Origin: JASFQI01 sp050115555
Lineage (GTDB): Bacteria; Desulfobacterota; DSM-4660; Desulfatiglandales; HGW-15
Assembly: GCA_050115555.1 (NCBI GenBank)
Contig: JASFQI010000262.1
Location: 1 to 7,048 of the forward strand
Direction: 5' to 3'
DNA: 7,048 nucleotides
Shown: positions 1 to 5,769 of the stretch, one piece after another
Layout of the letters: the number at the start of each line of letters is the position of its first letter
Position numbering within the stretch: position 1 is the stretch's first letter
Translations under genes and position numbers: made by a program
The notes under the pieces: generated by a model
What the model saw: the letters and a program-made list of their open reading frames with translations, nothing else
Databases searched by the model: none
What the model was told of the DNA's origin: nothing

Positions 1-4
1 AGTC

Positions 5-397
5 ATGAGCAGTACTGATGATACTTTGAATAACAAAGAAAAAAGGCGTTATGCTCGTATCAAAACCATAAACGACATCGGATACGTTCTGCTTGATGAA
101 AATATGAATACGATTACAGCAGGAAAGGGTCATATACTAGACCTGAGCCTGGGTGGGGCCTTGCTGAAGACTGAAGAGCCTATCCGTGGCGTTTTTGTCC
201 TTCTCGTCACCATTGATTTGGAGGGGAAAAAAATCAAGCTCAAGGCTCGACTCAGGCACACGCGTAGAGATGACTCGTCATCCTTTTTTCTGACAGGCAT
301 TGAGTTCATAGGACCAAAAGAGGAGCAGACCCGGGCCATTGTCTCATTTGTCAAAGCTTACCAATATCGAAAACACGTGATGAAAGAGACTCATTGA
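5..397 (+). CDS. PilZ-domain protein (possible c-di-GMP binder)
   Basis: A 130-residue single-domain PilZ protein. PilZ domains bind cyclic di-GMP and pass the signal to motility, polysaccharide or protein-partner outputs. Both hallmarks are visible: an RxxxR motif at residues 14-18 (RRYAR) and a DxSxxG motif at residues 46-51 (DLSLGG). After these comes alternating beta-strand sequence typical of the PilZ barrel, with a 'GIEF' strand near residues 98-101 and a short helical tail. No signal peptide or membrane segment is seen, so it should be cytoplasmic. The ATG lies four bases from the window edge and no stop is visible before it, so the ribosome binding site cannot be judged and the true start could be further upstream. 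The gene is less GC-rich than the genes at the right end. Its target is unknown, and no cyclase or phosphodiesterase lies nearby. Confidence 0.85.
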   Translation: MSSTDDTLNNKEKRRYARIKTINDIGYVLLDENMNTITAGKGHILDLSLGGALLKTEEPIRGVFVLLVTIDLEGKKIKLKARLRHTRRDDSSSFFLTGIEFIGPKEEQTRAIVSFVKAYQYRKHVMKETH

Positions 398-642
398 TTT
401 TGGTCGTCATTTGCGGTTTGCAGGGGCTAAATCCTTGCCTCCGTCCCATTTTCTCTGAGGTCTTTTTGAAGGACCGCAGAGGTACGGATCCAACACTCCT
501 TCCGGGTCAGTGCAGTTGAACCGTTATGTAAAGGATTTCTGCGTGGGTTTTCTCGGTTGAATAAACCCTTCGGCCCCGTGCTTTTCTACCCAGGGGAGCG
601 GCGTCGACGGGACAGATCGAGACCACAGACGAATCCGGGAGT
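398..642. other. Gene-free interval between pilZ-type gene and RHH gene
   Basis: I see no convincing gene on either strand. A modest hairpin lies at 453-481, with arms CTCTG and CAGAG, an A/G mismatch, then GGTC and GACC. It has no T-tract on either side, so it is at best a weak or Rho-assisted transcription end between the two converging genes. No toxin-like ORF accompanies the neighbouring ribbon-helix-helix gene. Confidence 0.4.
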
Positions 643-1029
643 CTATCTCAAAGTCCTCTTTCGGCCAACGTTCCACTTACGAAAGGCTTCGAAAAAATCC
701 TTCTCTTCGCCTTTCAGGACAATCGATCGGCGGAACTCGTCCGCATCGACACCCTCTTTACTTGTACATTCAGCAATGTATTCATCAAGAAGGTCTGTGT
801 TCACGTACGCAGGGATGCAGCCGTAAAAGGATTTGAGTGCTTCCTCTCGAATCGATTCAGGGGAAGGCGGACGACGCGTCATCCACTCGTATCCTTTCTC
901 TCGCGCATGCTCGGTCAGCACCATCGCAATGTAATTGCTCAAGGAGCGGAGTTGGCTCTCTGCCAGTTCTTCGAGGGCCTTCTTCAATCCCTCCGGGACC
1001 TGAAAGGAGATGGTCGCTTTTTTCACCAT
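643..1029 (-). CDS. Ribbon-helix-helix (CopG/Arc-like) DNA-binding protein
   Basis: A 128-residue protein whose first 45 residues fit the ribbon-helix-helix fold. A beta strand (KKATISFQV, residues 3-11) is followed by helix A (PEGLKKALEELAES), a turn, and helix B (SLSNYIAMVLTEHAREKGY). Dimers of this fold insert the strands into the DNA major groove. The remaining 80 or so residues are charged and helical, include two cysteines (in FYGC and AECT), and match no domain I recognise. RHH proteins are often antitoxins, but no toxin ORF sits next to it, so an orphan regulator is as likely. The ATG at 1029 has GGAAGG only one base upstream. The next codon (GTG at 1026) gives a better four-base spacing, so the true start may be one codon later. 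An inverted repeat in the AT-rich region upstream may be its own operator. Confidence 0.72.
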   Translation of the reverse strand: MVKKATISFQVPEGLKKALEELAESQLRSLSNYIAMVLTEHAREKGYEWMTRRPPSPESIREEALKSFYGCIPAYVNTDLLDEYIAECTSKEGVDADEFRRSIVLKGEEKDFFEAFRKWNVGRKRTLR

Positions 1030-1077
1030 GCCTTCCCATACGAAATTTTTTAAGAGATTGCAATAAAAAACATTGAA

Positions 1078-1108
1078 TTCTATTTGAATTTAATGATTTC
1101 GAATAGAA
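1078..1108. promoter_or_regulatory. Inverted repeat in AT-rich upstream region, candidate operator
   Basis: Two 11-base arms, TTCTATTTGAA (1078-1088) and TTCGAATAGAA (1098-1108), are reverse complements except for one position, with a nine-base spacer. They lie in a markedly AT-rich block (about 1040-1125), 49 bases or more upstream of the leftward RHH gene and about 130 bases upstream of the rightward short ORF. Autoregulation by the RHH protein is a reasonable inference from how this family usually works, but nothing here proves binding. No clear -35/-10 pair could be fixed in either direction. Confidence 0.4.
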
Positions 1109-1241
1109 ATTAATAGATATTTCTCGAGCATTGAGAAAACGAGAACATCCGTTTACGCCTGGAGATGCCTTTATTTGAGGTATAGACTGTAGTTCATGGG
1201 CAGGGAGAGGTTCCCGAATGGGGTATTCCCAAAGGAGAGCC

Positions 1242-1415
1242 ATGAAATCCTTGCTGAACGGAAATGCTTACTGACGAGAAGCCTTGGGAAGGGCATTGGC
1301 GAAGGCCGGTCTCGAAGAGATCCGGATTGAAAATCTCCACCGCACACATTTTATCTGTTCCAAGCCGGAAAATCTGGCCTGCCTTCTGGATCAACTGAAT
1401 ATCATTCCATCATAG
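1242..1415 (+). CDS. Candidate small selenoprotein with in-frame UGA at codon 11
   Basis: An ATG at 1242, preceded by AAAGGAG at 1231-1237, opens MKSLLNGNAY and meets TGA at 1272-1274. The same frame continues without a stop for 46 codons to TAG at 1413-1415. If the TGA is read as selenocysteine, the product has 57 residues, and its start reads MKSLLNGNAYUREALG. The part after the TGA looks like genuine protein: an amphipathic helix (REALGRALAKAG), a strand (LEEIRIEN), a segment with THFIC, and a C-terminal helix (PENLACLLDQLNI) containing two cysteines in total. A strong hairpin starts at the base after the TGA, where a bacterial SECIS element should be. Other readings are a gene broken by a nonsense mutation, or a separate short ORF from TTG at 1284 with a poor ribosome binding site. 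I do not recognise the family. No selenocysteine machinery gene is in the window, although the trait is common in anaerobic Desulfobacterota. Confidence 0.45.
1275..1314 (+). promoter_or_regulatory. SECIS-like stem-loop directly after the UGA codon
   Basis: The first five bases after the TGA (CGAGA, 1275-1279) pair perfectly with TCTCG at 1310-1314. An asymmetric internal loop (one base on the left, three on the right) follows, then a second perfect five-pair stem, GCCTT (1281-1285) with AAGGC (1302-1306). The 16-base apical loop begins with GGG. Bacterial SECIS hairpins sit immediately 3' of the UGA and usually have a G among the first two loop bases, which fits. The apical loop begins 11 bases after the UGA and is larger than the usual small loop. 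The inner bases could form a further GC/GC mini-stem around ATTG that would bring the spacing closer to typical. The match is therefore suggestive, not canonical. Confidence 0.4.
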
Positions 1416-1455
1416 GCACCATAGACGTGTATGGATACCTCGCCCCGCAAGACAA

Positions 1456-1483
1456 TAGGCGCGGCCGCAAACGGCCGCGCCTA
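1456..1483. repeat. 12-bp perfect GC-rich palindrome with CAAA loop
   Basis: TAGGCGCGGCCG at 1456-1467 and its exact reverse complement at 1472-1483 flank a four-base loop. It lies between the end of the short ORF at 1415 and the end of the oppositely oriented cbiK at 1583. There is no T-tract on either side, so it is not a standard intrinsic terminator, though so stable a hairpin could stall polymerase or protect 3' ends in both directions. Its shape resembles dispersed REP-type extragenic palindromes, but copy number cannot be seen in one window. Confidence 0.55.
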
Positions 1484-1582
1484 CCGGTTCCATCCCTTCC
1501 ATAGGAAGCCTTCCGCTGCAGAAGGCCAGCGGTGTCAGCTTCAGGTCCTCCCCTGGAAGGCCGCTGTGATTCCATCCAGGAT

Positions 1583-2470
1583 TTAGAAGTGTGCAAGGGG
1601 TGCTTTGATGTGATTCACCCACATGTCCGCGAAGTCATCGTACTCGGCCATCCCTTTCAGAATGGGAACACATTCGAACCCGGCCTTGGTCAGAATCGAG
1701 ATCCAGGAGTCGTCCTCCTCACCCGCCATGTCGTTCTTTGCATGATCTCCGGCCACGGACATAAAAGGCATGAGAAAGACCTTCTTCACTCCCTTTTTCT
1801 CCAGTTGCTCCTTCATCAAGTCGATATCCGGAAACCCCTCGACGGTTCCCACGAAGACGTTCGAATCCACAAGCTGAATCTGATACATCAGGGCAGCGTA
1901 GAAGGCATTGGAGGGATGATGGGTGCCGTGCCCCATCAGCAGGACGGCATCGCCCGGTTTTCTTTCCTCGGGAAGGTTTTTCATCAATGCCTTCACGACC
2001 CGCGCCATGTCTTCCTGGGTGGCCAGGAGGGGGTATCCGAGCACGATGCGTTGAAAGGCGCCCATGGACTTGAATCCACCGACCACCTTTCGCAAATCAT
2101 GGTACTCCGCCCCGCCAATGGTGTGCAGGGATTGAACCGCCACGTGCGTGAATCCTTCATCGATCATTTTGGAAAGCGCAACCTCAGGGGAATCCAGGTG
2201 CTTGCCCTGACCGGCCAGTTTGTGGCGGATGATGTGAGAGGTATACGCCCATCGAATCGGAATCCCTGAAAAGGCGGCCTTGGCGCGTTTCTCGATGTTC
2301 TCGAAGGACACCTGCGCGCTCTGTTCGCTCGATCCAAAGGCGACCAGGAGAATGCCGACCTTTTTCTCTTTTTTCTCTCCGTGCCCTTGGGCACCGGCAA
2401 AAGAGACAAACACGAAAAGAAGGACGAAAACACACAGGATGAAAGCCATGAACCCTTGTCGTTTCTTCAT
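1583..2470 (-). CDS. cbiK: Periplasmic sirohydrochlorin cobaltochelatase, CbiK-P type
   Basis: A 295-residue class II chelatase that should insert Co2+ (possibly also Fe2+) into sirohydrochlorin, an early step of anaerobic cobalamin or siroheme-type synthesis. Residues 1-27 are a Sec signal peptide: KKR, a long hydrophobic core, and a cleavage site at AGA-Q. The protein should therefore be exported, as is known for the periplasmic CbiK of Desulfovibrio vulgaris. The mature start VGILLVAFGSS is typical of CbiK. His181 in LLMGHGTHH and His243 in SVAGDHAKND match the two metal-handling histidines of the family, and Glu122 in IGGAEYHDL is a likely partner. The start at 2470 is chosen because AAGGAG lies nine bases upstream. 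An in-frame ATG at 2506 falls at the end of the terminator U-tract and is unlikely. Expression should be controlled by the B12 riboswitch in the leader. No other cobalamin synthesis gene is visible. Confidence 0.9.
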   Translation of the reverse strand: MKKRQGFMAFILCVFVLLFVFVSFAGAQGHGEKKEKKVGILLVAFGSSEQSAQVSFENIEKRAKAAFSGIPIRWAYTSHIIRHKLAGQGKHLDSPEVALSKMIDEGFTHVAVQSLHTIGGAEYHDLRKVVGGFKSMGAFQRIVLGYPLLATQEDMARVVKALMKNLPEERKPGDAVLLMGHGTHHPSNAFYAALMYQIQLVDSNVFVGTVEGFPDIDLMKEQLEKKGVKKVFLMPFMSVAGDHAKNDMAGEEDDSWISILTKAGFECVPILKGMAEYDDFADMWVNHIKAPLAHF

Positions 2471-2506
2471 AGCGAACCGCTCCTTTCTCATTTCGGTCAT
2501 GATCAT

Positions 2507-2543
2507 AAAAAAAACCCTTCAAACAAGGGACACGTTTGAAGGG
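2507..2543 (-). terminator. Intrinsic terminator in the cbiK leader
   Basis: Read leftward, CCCTTCAAAC pairs perfectly over 10 bp with GTTTGAAGGG (positions 2534-2543 and 2515-2524) around a nine-base loop. Eight uridines follow at once (A-tract 2514-2507). It sits between the cobalamin riboswitch and the cbiK start, where a riboswitch-controlled terminator belongs. I infer that B12 binding favours this hairpin and stops transcription. The competing antiterminator pairing is not clear to me. Confidence 0.88.
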
Positions 2544-2616
2544 CTGCACCCAGTTTCCTTGACCCATTCGGTGGAGGCCGCACACGGTGTCCAATCCGCA
2601 CACTTTCGGCCCTATG

Positions 2617-2791
2617 TAAGGCAGGTCTTCTGACTTCCCCCCCGTTCAGCCGCCTTCCCATTCCGATGAATCGAAACAGTGGCAAGAGTACTGAAAGGGT
2701 TTCCTCATGTTTTCAAGGGAGGGTTTACAGCGGCGGGACCGCTCCCGATTCTCACGGGATTCCCTATTAAGCCGATTTGGCACCTTCATGG
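2617..2791 (-). ncRNA. Cobalamin (B12) riboswitch
   Basis: On the minus strand the conserved blocks of the cobalamin aptamer occur in the right order. They are GGTGCC (2784-2779), AATAGGGAATCCCGTG with its hairpin partner ATCGGGA, GGTCCCGCCGCTGTAAA (the last part at 2733-2724), GCCACTG (2683-2677), GGGAAGG (2659-2653), and the B12 box AAGTCAGAAGACCTGCC (2636-2620). The class senses adenosylcobalamin or related corrinoids and usually represses B12 synthesis or import genes. Here it precedes a terminator and the exported cobalt chelatase gene. Ends are approximate because the outer P1 helix was not resolved. Confidence 0.93.
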
Positions 2792-2793
2792 AA

Positions 2794-2822
2794 TCCATAT
2801 TCTCAAAACAGGTGTATGTCAA
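2794..2822 (-). promoter_or_regulatory. Sigma70-like promoter of the riboswitch-cbiK transcript
   Basis: Reading leftward there is a perfect -35 hexamer TTGACA (2822-2817), a 17-base spacer, and a -10-like TATGGA (2799-2794). Transcription would begin near 2787, just before the first conserved riboswitch block. The -10 match is only partial (first three bases), so the exact start is uncertain, but position and spacing fit well. Confidence 0.6.
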
Positions 2823-3059
2823 GGCTCTTGTGAGGACAGGAACACTTTTCAACAGGAAGGCTTCATAGAAAAATGAGCTTCTACTCCGGGGAAAGTCTCA
2901 TGCGAAATGGGGAGGGGTATGCAGTGAGCCCCGCATGTGTAGTTCCTGGGACGCGATGAGCGGGCAGGCCACGCCGACTCCCCCCAGCGCAGAGCAAAGG
3001 CTCTCCCCTTGCATTTCCTCCAAGCGAAGATTGTTTTGAAGGCATCTTGGAATACCCTC
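2823..3059. other. Divergent intergenic spacer between the cbiK leader and iclR promoter
   Basis: No ORF here looks like a protein, and no RNA family is recognised. The stretch from about 2890 to 3010 is GC-rich and has a small hairpin, AGAGC (2991-2995) with GCTCT (3000-3004), without a T-tract. The spacer separates two oppositely directed promoters and may simply hold upstream regulatory sequence. Confidence 0.4.
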
Positions 3060-3089
3060 TTGACAACGGGGGCATTTAAGTAGTAAATT
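3060..3089 (+). promoter_or_regulatory. Candidate promoter of the iclR-type gene
   Basis: A perfect TTGACA at 3060-3065 is followed after 18 bases by TAAATT at 3084-3089, which matches four of six bases of the -10 consensus. The operator palindrome begins four bases further on, so a bound regulator would sit on the expected transcription start. This arrangement suits autoregulation by an IclR-family protein. Confidence 0.5.
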
Positions 3090-3092
3090 TCA

Positions 3093-3117
3093 TTATACGG
3101 AACAGTGTTCCGAATAA
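3093..3117. promoter_or_regulatory. Palindromic operator, probable IclR-family binding site
   Basis: The core is a perfect inverted repeat, CGGAAC (3098-3103) and GTTCCG (3107-3112), around AGT. One A/A mismatch on each side is followed by a further paired TTAT (3093-3096) and ATAA (3114-3117), giving ten paired positions per arm. It lies immediately downstream of the candidate -10 and about 90 bases before the regulator's start codon. IclR-type regulators bind palindromes of about this size near their own promoters, so the adjacent regulator is the obvious candidate binder. Confidence 0.6.
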
Positions 3118-3204
3118 GGCGGCAGGACAGGAACCCTGTGAGGTGTTTTCGATTTGTCGCAGCGCTGCCTGTGCAGGCTGAGCAGAGTTTTGAGGCCGGT
3201 CATC

Positions 3205-3978
3205 ATGATTCGAAGCGTGGAGCGTGTCCTGGATATTCTACTGCTTTTTTCCAACAAAAAGCCGCGCTGGAGTCTGACCGAAATATCCAAGCAAACAGAA
3301 ATACCAAAAACGACAGTATTCAATCTGGTTAAAACACTTGAAGTAAAAGGATTTATCAGACAAGATAAGGAGACATTAAAATATACACTGGGTCATAAGC
3401 TGTTTACACTTGGAAGCACAATGATTGAGACTTTTGAAATCAATCAAAAAGCGATAGTACCGAGTCATTATCTTGCTGAAAGCACAGGATTGAATTGTAA
3501 AGTTGGAATATGGGATGATGATGCGGTAATCGTTACGGTAGATATTGGGTTAGCACATACTGGATTTCTTTCTAAAAGACTTGGACCTCGCCTTGTTGCC
3601 TATTGTTCCGCCCTTGGTCGATCCATTTTAGCCTATATTAGCTCGGACAGATTACATTCATATCTTGATCAAACGGAACTTGTGTCTTTAACGCCCAACA
3701 CAATTGTTGATAGAGAACAGCTTTTACACCAGTTGCAGCTGACAAGACATCTCGGTTATTCTATCAATAAAGAAGAAATCAACTTGGGTGCTTCGAGCAT
3801 TGGGGCCCCTGTGTTCGCAGGAGATCAGGAGGTCGTGGCTTCCATCTGCCTGGACGGTCCAACGGATGTGATTTTGGGCGAGAAGATGAACACCTATATT
3901 GAAGCCTTGAAAAGCGCGGCAGCTGAAATTTCCTTATCCATGGGGTGGCGTCGCGTGTTGCCCGGTGAGGTCGATTGA
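3205..3978 (+). CDS. IclR-family transcriptional regulator
   Basis: A 257-residue IclR-type regulator, a usual length for the family. The start MIRSVERVLDILLLF is the typical first helix, followed by a winged helix-turn-helix (SLTEISKQTEIPKTTVFNLV, then the wing near GFIRQDKETLKYTLG, residues 50-65). The rest is the effector-binding domain, with the family landmark PRLVAYCSALGRSILAY and the late INLGASSIGAPVF block. ATG 3205 is preferred over a TTG at 3154 because the protein begins in register with IclR relatives and has GAGG nine bases upstream. Such proteins sense small organic acids or aromatic compounds. It is likely to control itself and the downstream flavoprotein-ferredoxin-receptor genes through the palindrome at 3093-3117. 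The last 200 bases are much more GC-rich than the rest (60% in 3781-3840 against 37-40% in sampled earlier lines), suggesting a composite history. Its stop overlaps the next gene's GTG by 14 bases. Confidence 0.9.
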   Translation: MIRSVERVLDILLLFSNKKPRWSLTEISKQTEIPKTTVFNLVKTLEVKGFIRQDKETLKYTLGHKLFTLGSTMIETFEINQKAIVPSHYLAESTGLNCKVGIWDDDAVIVTVDIGLAHTGFLSKRLGPRLVAYCSALGRSILAYISSDRLHSYLDQTELVSLTPNTIVDREQLLHQLQLTRHLGYSINKEEINLGASSIGAPVFAGDQEVVASICLDGPTDVILGEKMNTYIEALKSAAAEISLSMGWRRVLPGEVD

Positions 3979-5761
3979 GCCCGGTCGGGGTGTTCCCGGC
4001 ATCCAAGGATCGCAGGAGGCTGAAATCGAAACCATCCATTGCGATATTCTCGTCGTAGGAGGCGGACCGGCAGGATGCTTTGCCGCGATCAAGGCCCGGG
4101 AGCAGGGTGCAAGGGACGTCGTCCTGGCGGATAAGGGCTATGTCGGAAAAAGCGGCTGCGGGAAGTTTGCAGCAGGGTCCTTCAAGTGCTTTATCCCCGA
4201 AGAGGACGACTTTGACCTCTGGTTCGGTAAAGCCGTCGAGGAAGGGTGGTACATCAACGATCAGATCTGGACGAAGATCCACCTCGAGGAGGTCTACGAG
4301 CGGGCGCGAGAGCTGGACTCTTGGGGAGTTCCTTTTCTAAAAGATGAAAGCGGACGGTTCGAAAGGCTCGAGGGGCAGGGTTCTTCTGAGGAGCGGCCCA
4401 TCAGGACCATGATGTTCCAGGGGCCGGCGCTCATGGACGTTCTGAGGAAGAGGACAAGAGAAGCGGGGGTCAGGATTCTTGACAAGATCATGGTCACCCA
4501 CCTGCTTCATGACCGGAAGGACGGGACCGCGGTCGCAGGCGCGCTGGGGTTCGAACTCCGGACCGGAACCACGGCCTGTTTTCACTCCCGGGCTACGGTT
4601 CTCACGACCGGCGCGCAGGCGTTCAAGTCCCACTATGCCTACCAGAAGATGGTGACCGGGGATGCGCATGTCATGGGCCTGCGAGCCGGGGCCACCCTCA
4701 CCAACTACGAGTTCTGCTGTCACCACCTCTCCTGCGCGGATTTCGACACCACCGGCATGAATGTCCTTCAGGGAAAAGGGGCTCGGTTCGTCAATGCGCG
4801 CGGCGAGCGCTACATGACCAAATACGATTCGGAGTACGGGGACCACGCGGCCATGAATCGGTTGTCCGCGGCCATGGCCTGCGAGATCAGGCTTGGAAAC
4901 GGGCCGCTGTACTTCGATTTCAGCAGCTTTGACAGGTCCACCCTTTCCTACTTCAAGAAAACCCTCCCAATCATGTACCGCGCCTTTGAGAGAGCGGGAT
5001 ACATCCGTGACCACAGGATCCGCAAGCGCGTTCCGTGGGTATCCGTCAACATGGGGAACGTCGGTTACGGAGGAGGGTTGCGGATCAACACCCGTTGCGA
5101 AGCGGACCTTGCCGGTCTGTATGCCGCCGGGGACGCCACCTGCGTGCCCACCGCCGGGGTCGAGGGGTTCTGCGCCTATGCGGTGCCGTTCGCAACCACG
5201 TCGGGCGCCAGAGCCGGACGGCATGCGGCCGAATACATTCAGGAGGGAGACGGGAGGGTCCCGGATCCGGATGACGTCGCGGCCTGTTCCCAGGCGCTTG
5301 CACGGCCATTGAAACGCACATGCGGCGTAGAGCCGGATGTTGTGGTCCTGCAGGTCCAGGAAGCCCTCTTTCCCATGGACGTCTATCTTCTCCGCCATGA
5401 GGCTCGACTCGAGAAAGCCCTCGAAAGGATCGGCCGTCTCCGTGACGAGGTGGTCCCGGTGATTCGGGCCTATGATCCGCATTACCTTCGAATGGCTGTG
5501 GAAGCGGAAAACATGGTGGCTTGCGGAGAGCTGTTTCTCCGCGCGGCACTCGCCCGAACCGAAAGTCGAGGCTCCCACTTGAGGGAAGACTTTCCGAACA
5601 CCGACAACGTCAACTGGCTGAAGTGGATCCTCCTCAGGCAGGAGCAGGGAGAGGTGAAGGTCTCCCTGGAAGAGATCCCTATGGAGGGCTACCCGATGCA
5701 GCCCGAACGAAAGGTGTATCTGCACCCCATCATGGAGGCCTTGCAGAGAGCGGGGGGCTGA
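3965..5761 (+). CDS. FAD-dependent oxidoreductase, AprA/fumarate reductase flavoprotein type
   Basis: A 598-residue flavoprotein of the succinate dehydrogenase/fumarate reductase/APS reductase alpha-subunit superfamily. The FAD dinucleotide fold is clear: DILVVGGGPAGCFAA (GxGxxG at residues 32-37), an acidic residue at the end of the second strand (Asp57 in VVLADKG), then KSGCGKFAAGS, and the late FAD motif GLYAAGD at 384-390. The C-terminal helical domain with SHLREDFPNTDNVNWLKW is typical of AprA and FrdA. The middle capping-domain region carries NYEFCCHHLSCAD. It should pass electrons to or from the ferredoxin encoded next. The substrate is unknown. The HxxxGG-type segment seen in many relatives reads VNMGNVGYGGGL here, without the histidine. 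The only in-frame canonical start is GTG 3965, which lacks a good ribosome binding site and may rely on coupling to the IclR stop. A perfect AGGAGG precedes an ATC codon further in. It is not a true AprA as far as can be judged. Confidence 0.85.
   Translation: MRSIEPGRGVPGIQGSQEAEIETIHCDILVVGGGPAGCFAAIKAREQGARDVVLADKGYVGKSGCGKFAAGSFKCFIPEEDDFDLWFGKAVEEGWYINDQIWTKIHLEEVYERARELDSWGVPFLKDESGRFERLEGQGSSEERPIRTMMFQGPALMDVLRKRTREAGVRILDKIMVTHLLHDRKDGTAVAGALGFELRTGTTACFHSRATVLTTGAQAFKSHYAYQKMVTGDAHVMGLRAGATLTNYEFCCHHLSCADFDTTGMNVLQGKGARFVNARGERYMTKYDSEYGDHAAMNRLSAAMACEIRLGNGPLYFDFSSFDRSTLSYFKKTLPIMYRAFERAGYIRDHRIRKRVPWVSVNMGNVGYGGGLRINTRCEADLAGLYAAGDATCVPTAGVEGFCAYAVPFATTSGARAGRHAAEYIQEGDGRVPDPDDVAACSQALARPLKRTCGVEPDVVVLQVQEALFPMDVYLLRHEARLEKALERIGRLRDEVVPVIRAYDPHYLRMAVEAENMVACGELFLRAALARTESRGSHLREDFPNTDNVNWLKWILLRQEQGEVKVSLEEIPMEGYPMQPERKVYLHPIMEALQRAGG
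4014..4019 (+). promoter_or_regulatory. Strong Shine-Dalgarno sequence before a non-canonical start context
   Basis: AGGAGG lies five bases before an in-frame ATC codon at 4025, just ahead of the conserved start of the FAD fold (HCDILVVGGG begins five codons after ATC-GAA). Homologues of this fold usually begin only a few residues before this segment. Either the flavoprotein starts at ATC, which would be very unusual, or the motif is internal and the GTG at 3965 is used. A former ATG mutated to ATC is also possible. Confidence 0.35.
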
Positions 5762-5769
5762 GACGACCC

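Noticed and set aside
453..481. Hairpin downstream of the PilZ gene as a terminator
   Set aside because: The stem has a mismatch and neither side has a T-tract, so it does not meet the usual criteria for an intrinsic terminator.
643..1029. RHH gene as the antitoxin of a toxin-antitoxin pair
   Set aside because: No toxin-like ORF is found on either side. The downstream 245 bases hold no gene, and the upstream short ORF points the other way and contains a UGA.
1532..2269. Plus-strand open frame of 245 codons
   Set aside because: It is antisense to cbiK, whose chelatase motifs and upstream riboswitch settle the strand.
2471..2506. Upstream ATG as the start of cbiK
   Set aside because: This ATG lies just after the terminator U-tract and has no ribosome binding site, whereas ATG 2470 has AAGGAG at nine bases and begins the signal peptide properly.
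2991..3004. Small hairpin in the spacer as a regulatory RNA or terminator
   Set aside because: A five-pair stem without a T-tract or conserved context is common by chance in GC-rich sequence.
3154..3204. TTG start extending the IclR-type protein by 17 residues
   Set aside because: The extension is unlike the family N-terminus, and ATG 3205 begins in register with IclR relatives with GAGG upstream.
4337..5725. Minus-strand open frame of 462 codons
   Set aside because: It is the exact antisense of the flavoprotein gene. High G+C keeps the opposite frame open, and the translation shows no domain, while the plus strand has clear FAD motifs.
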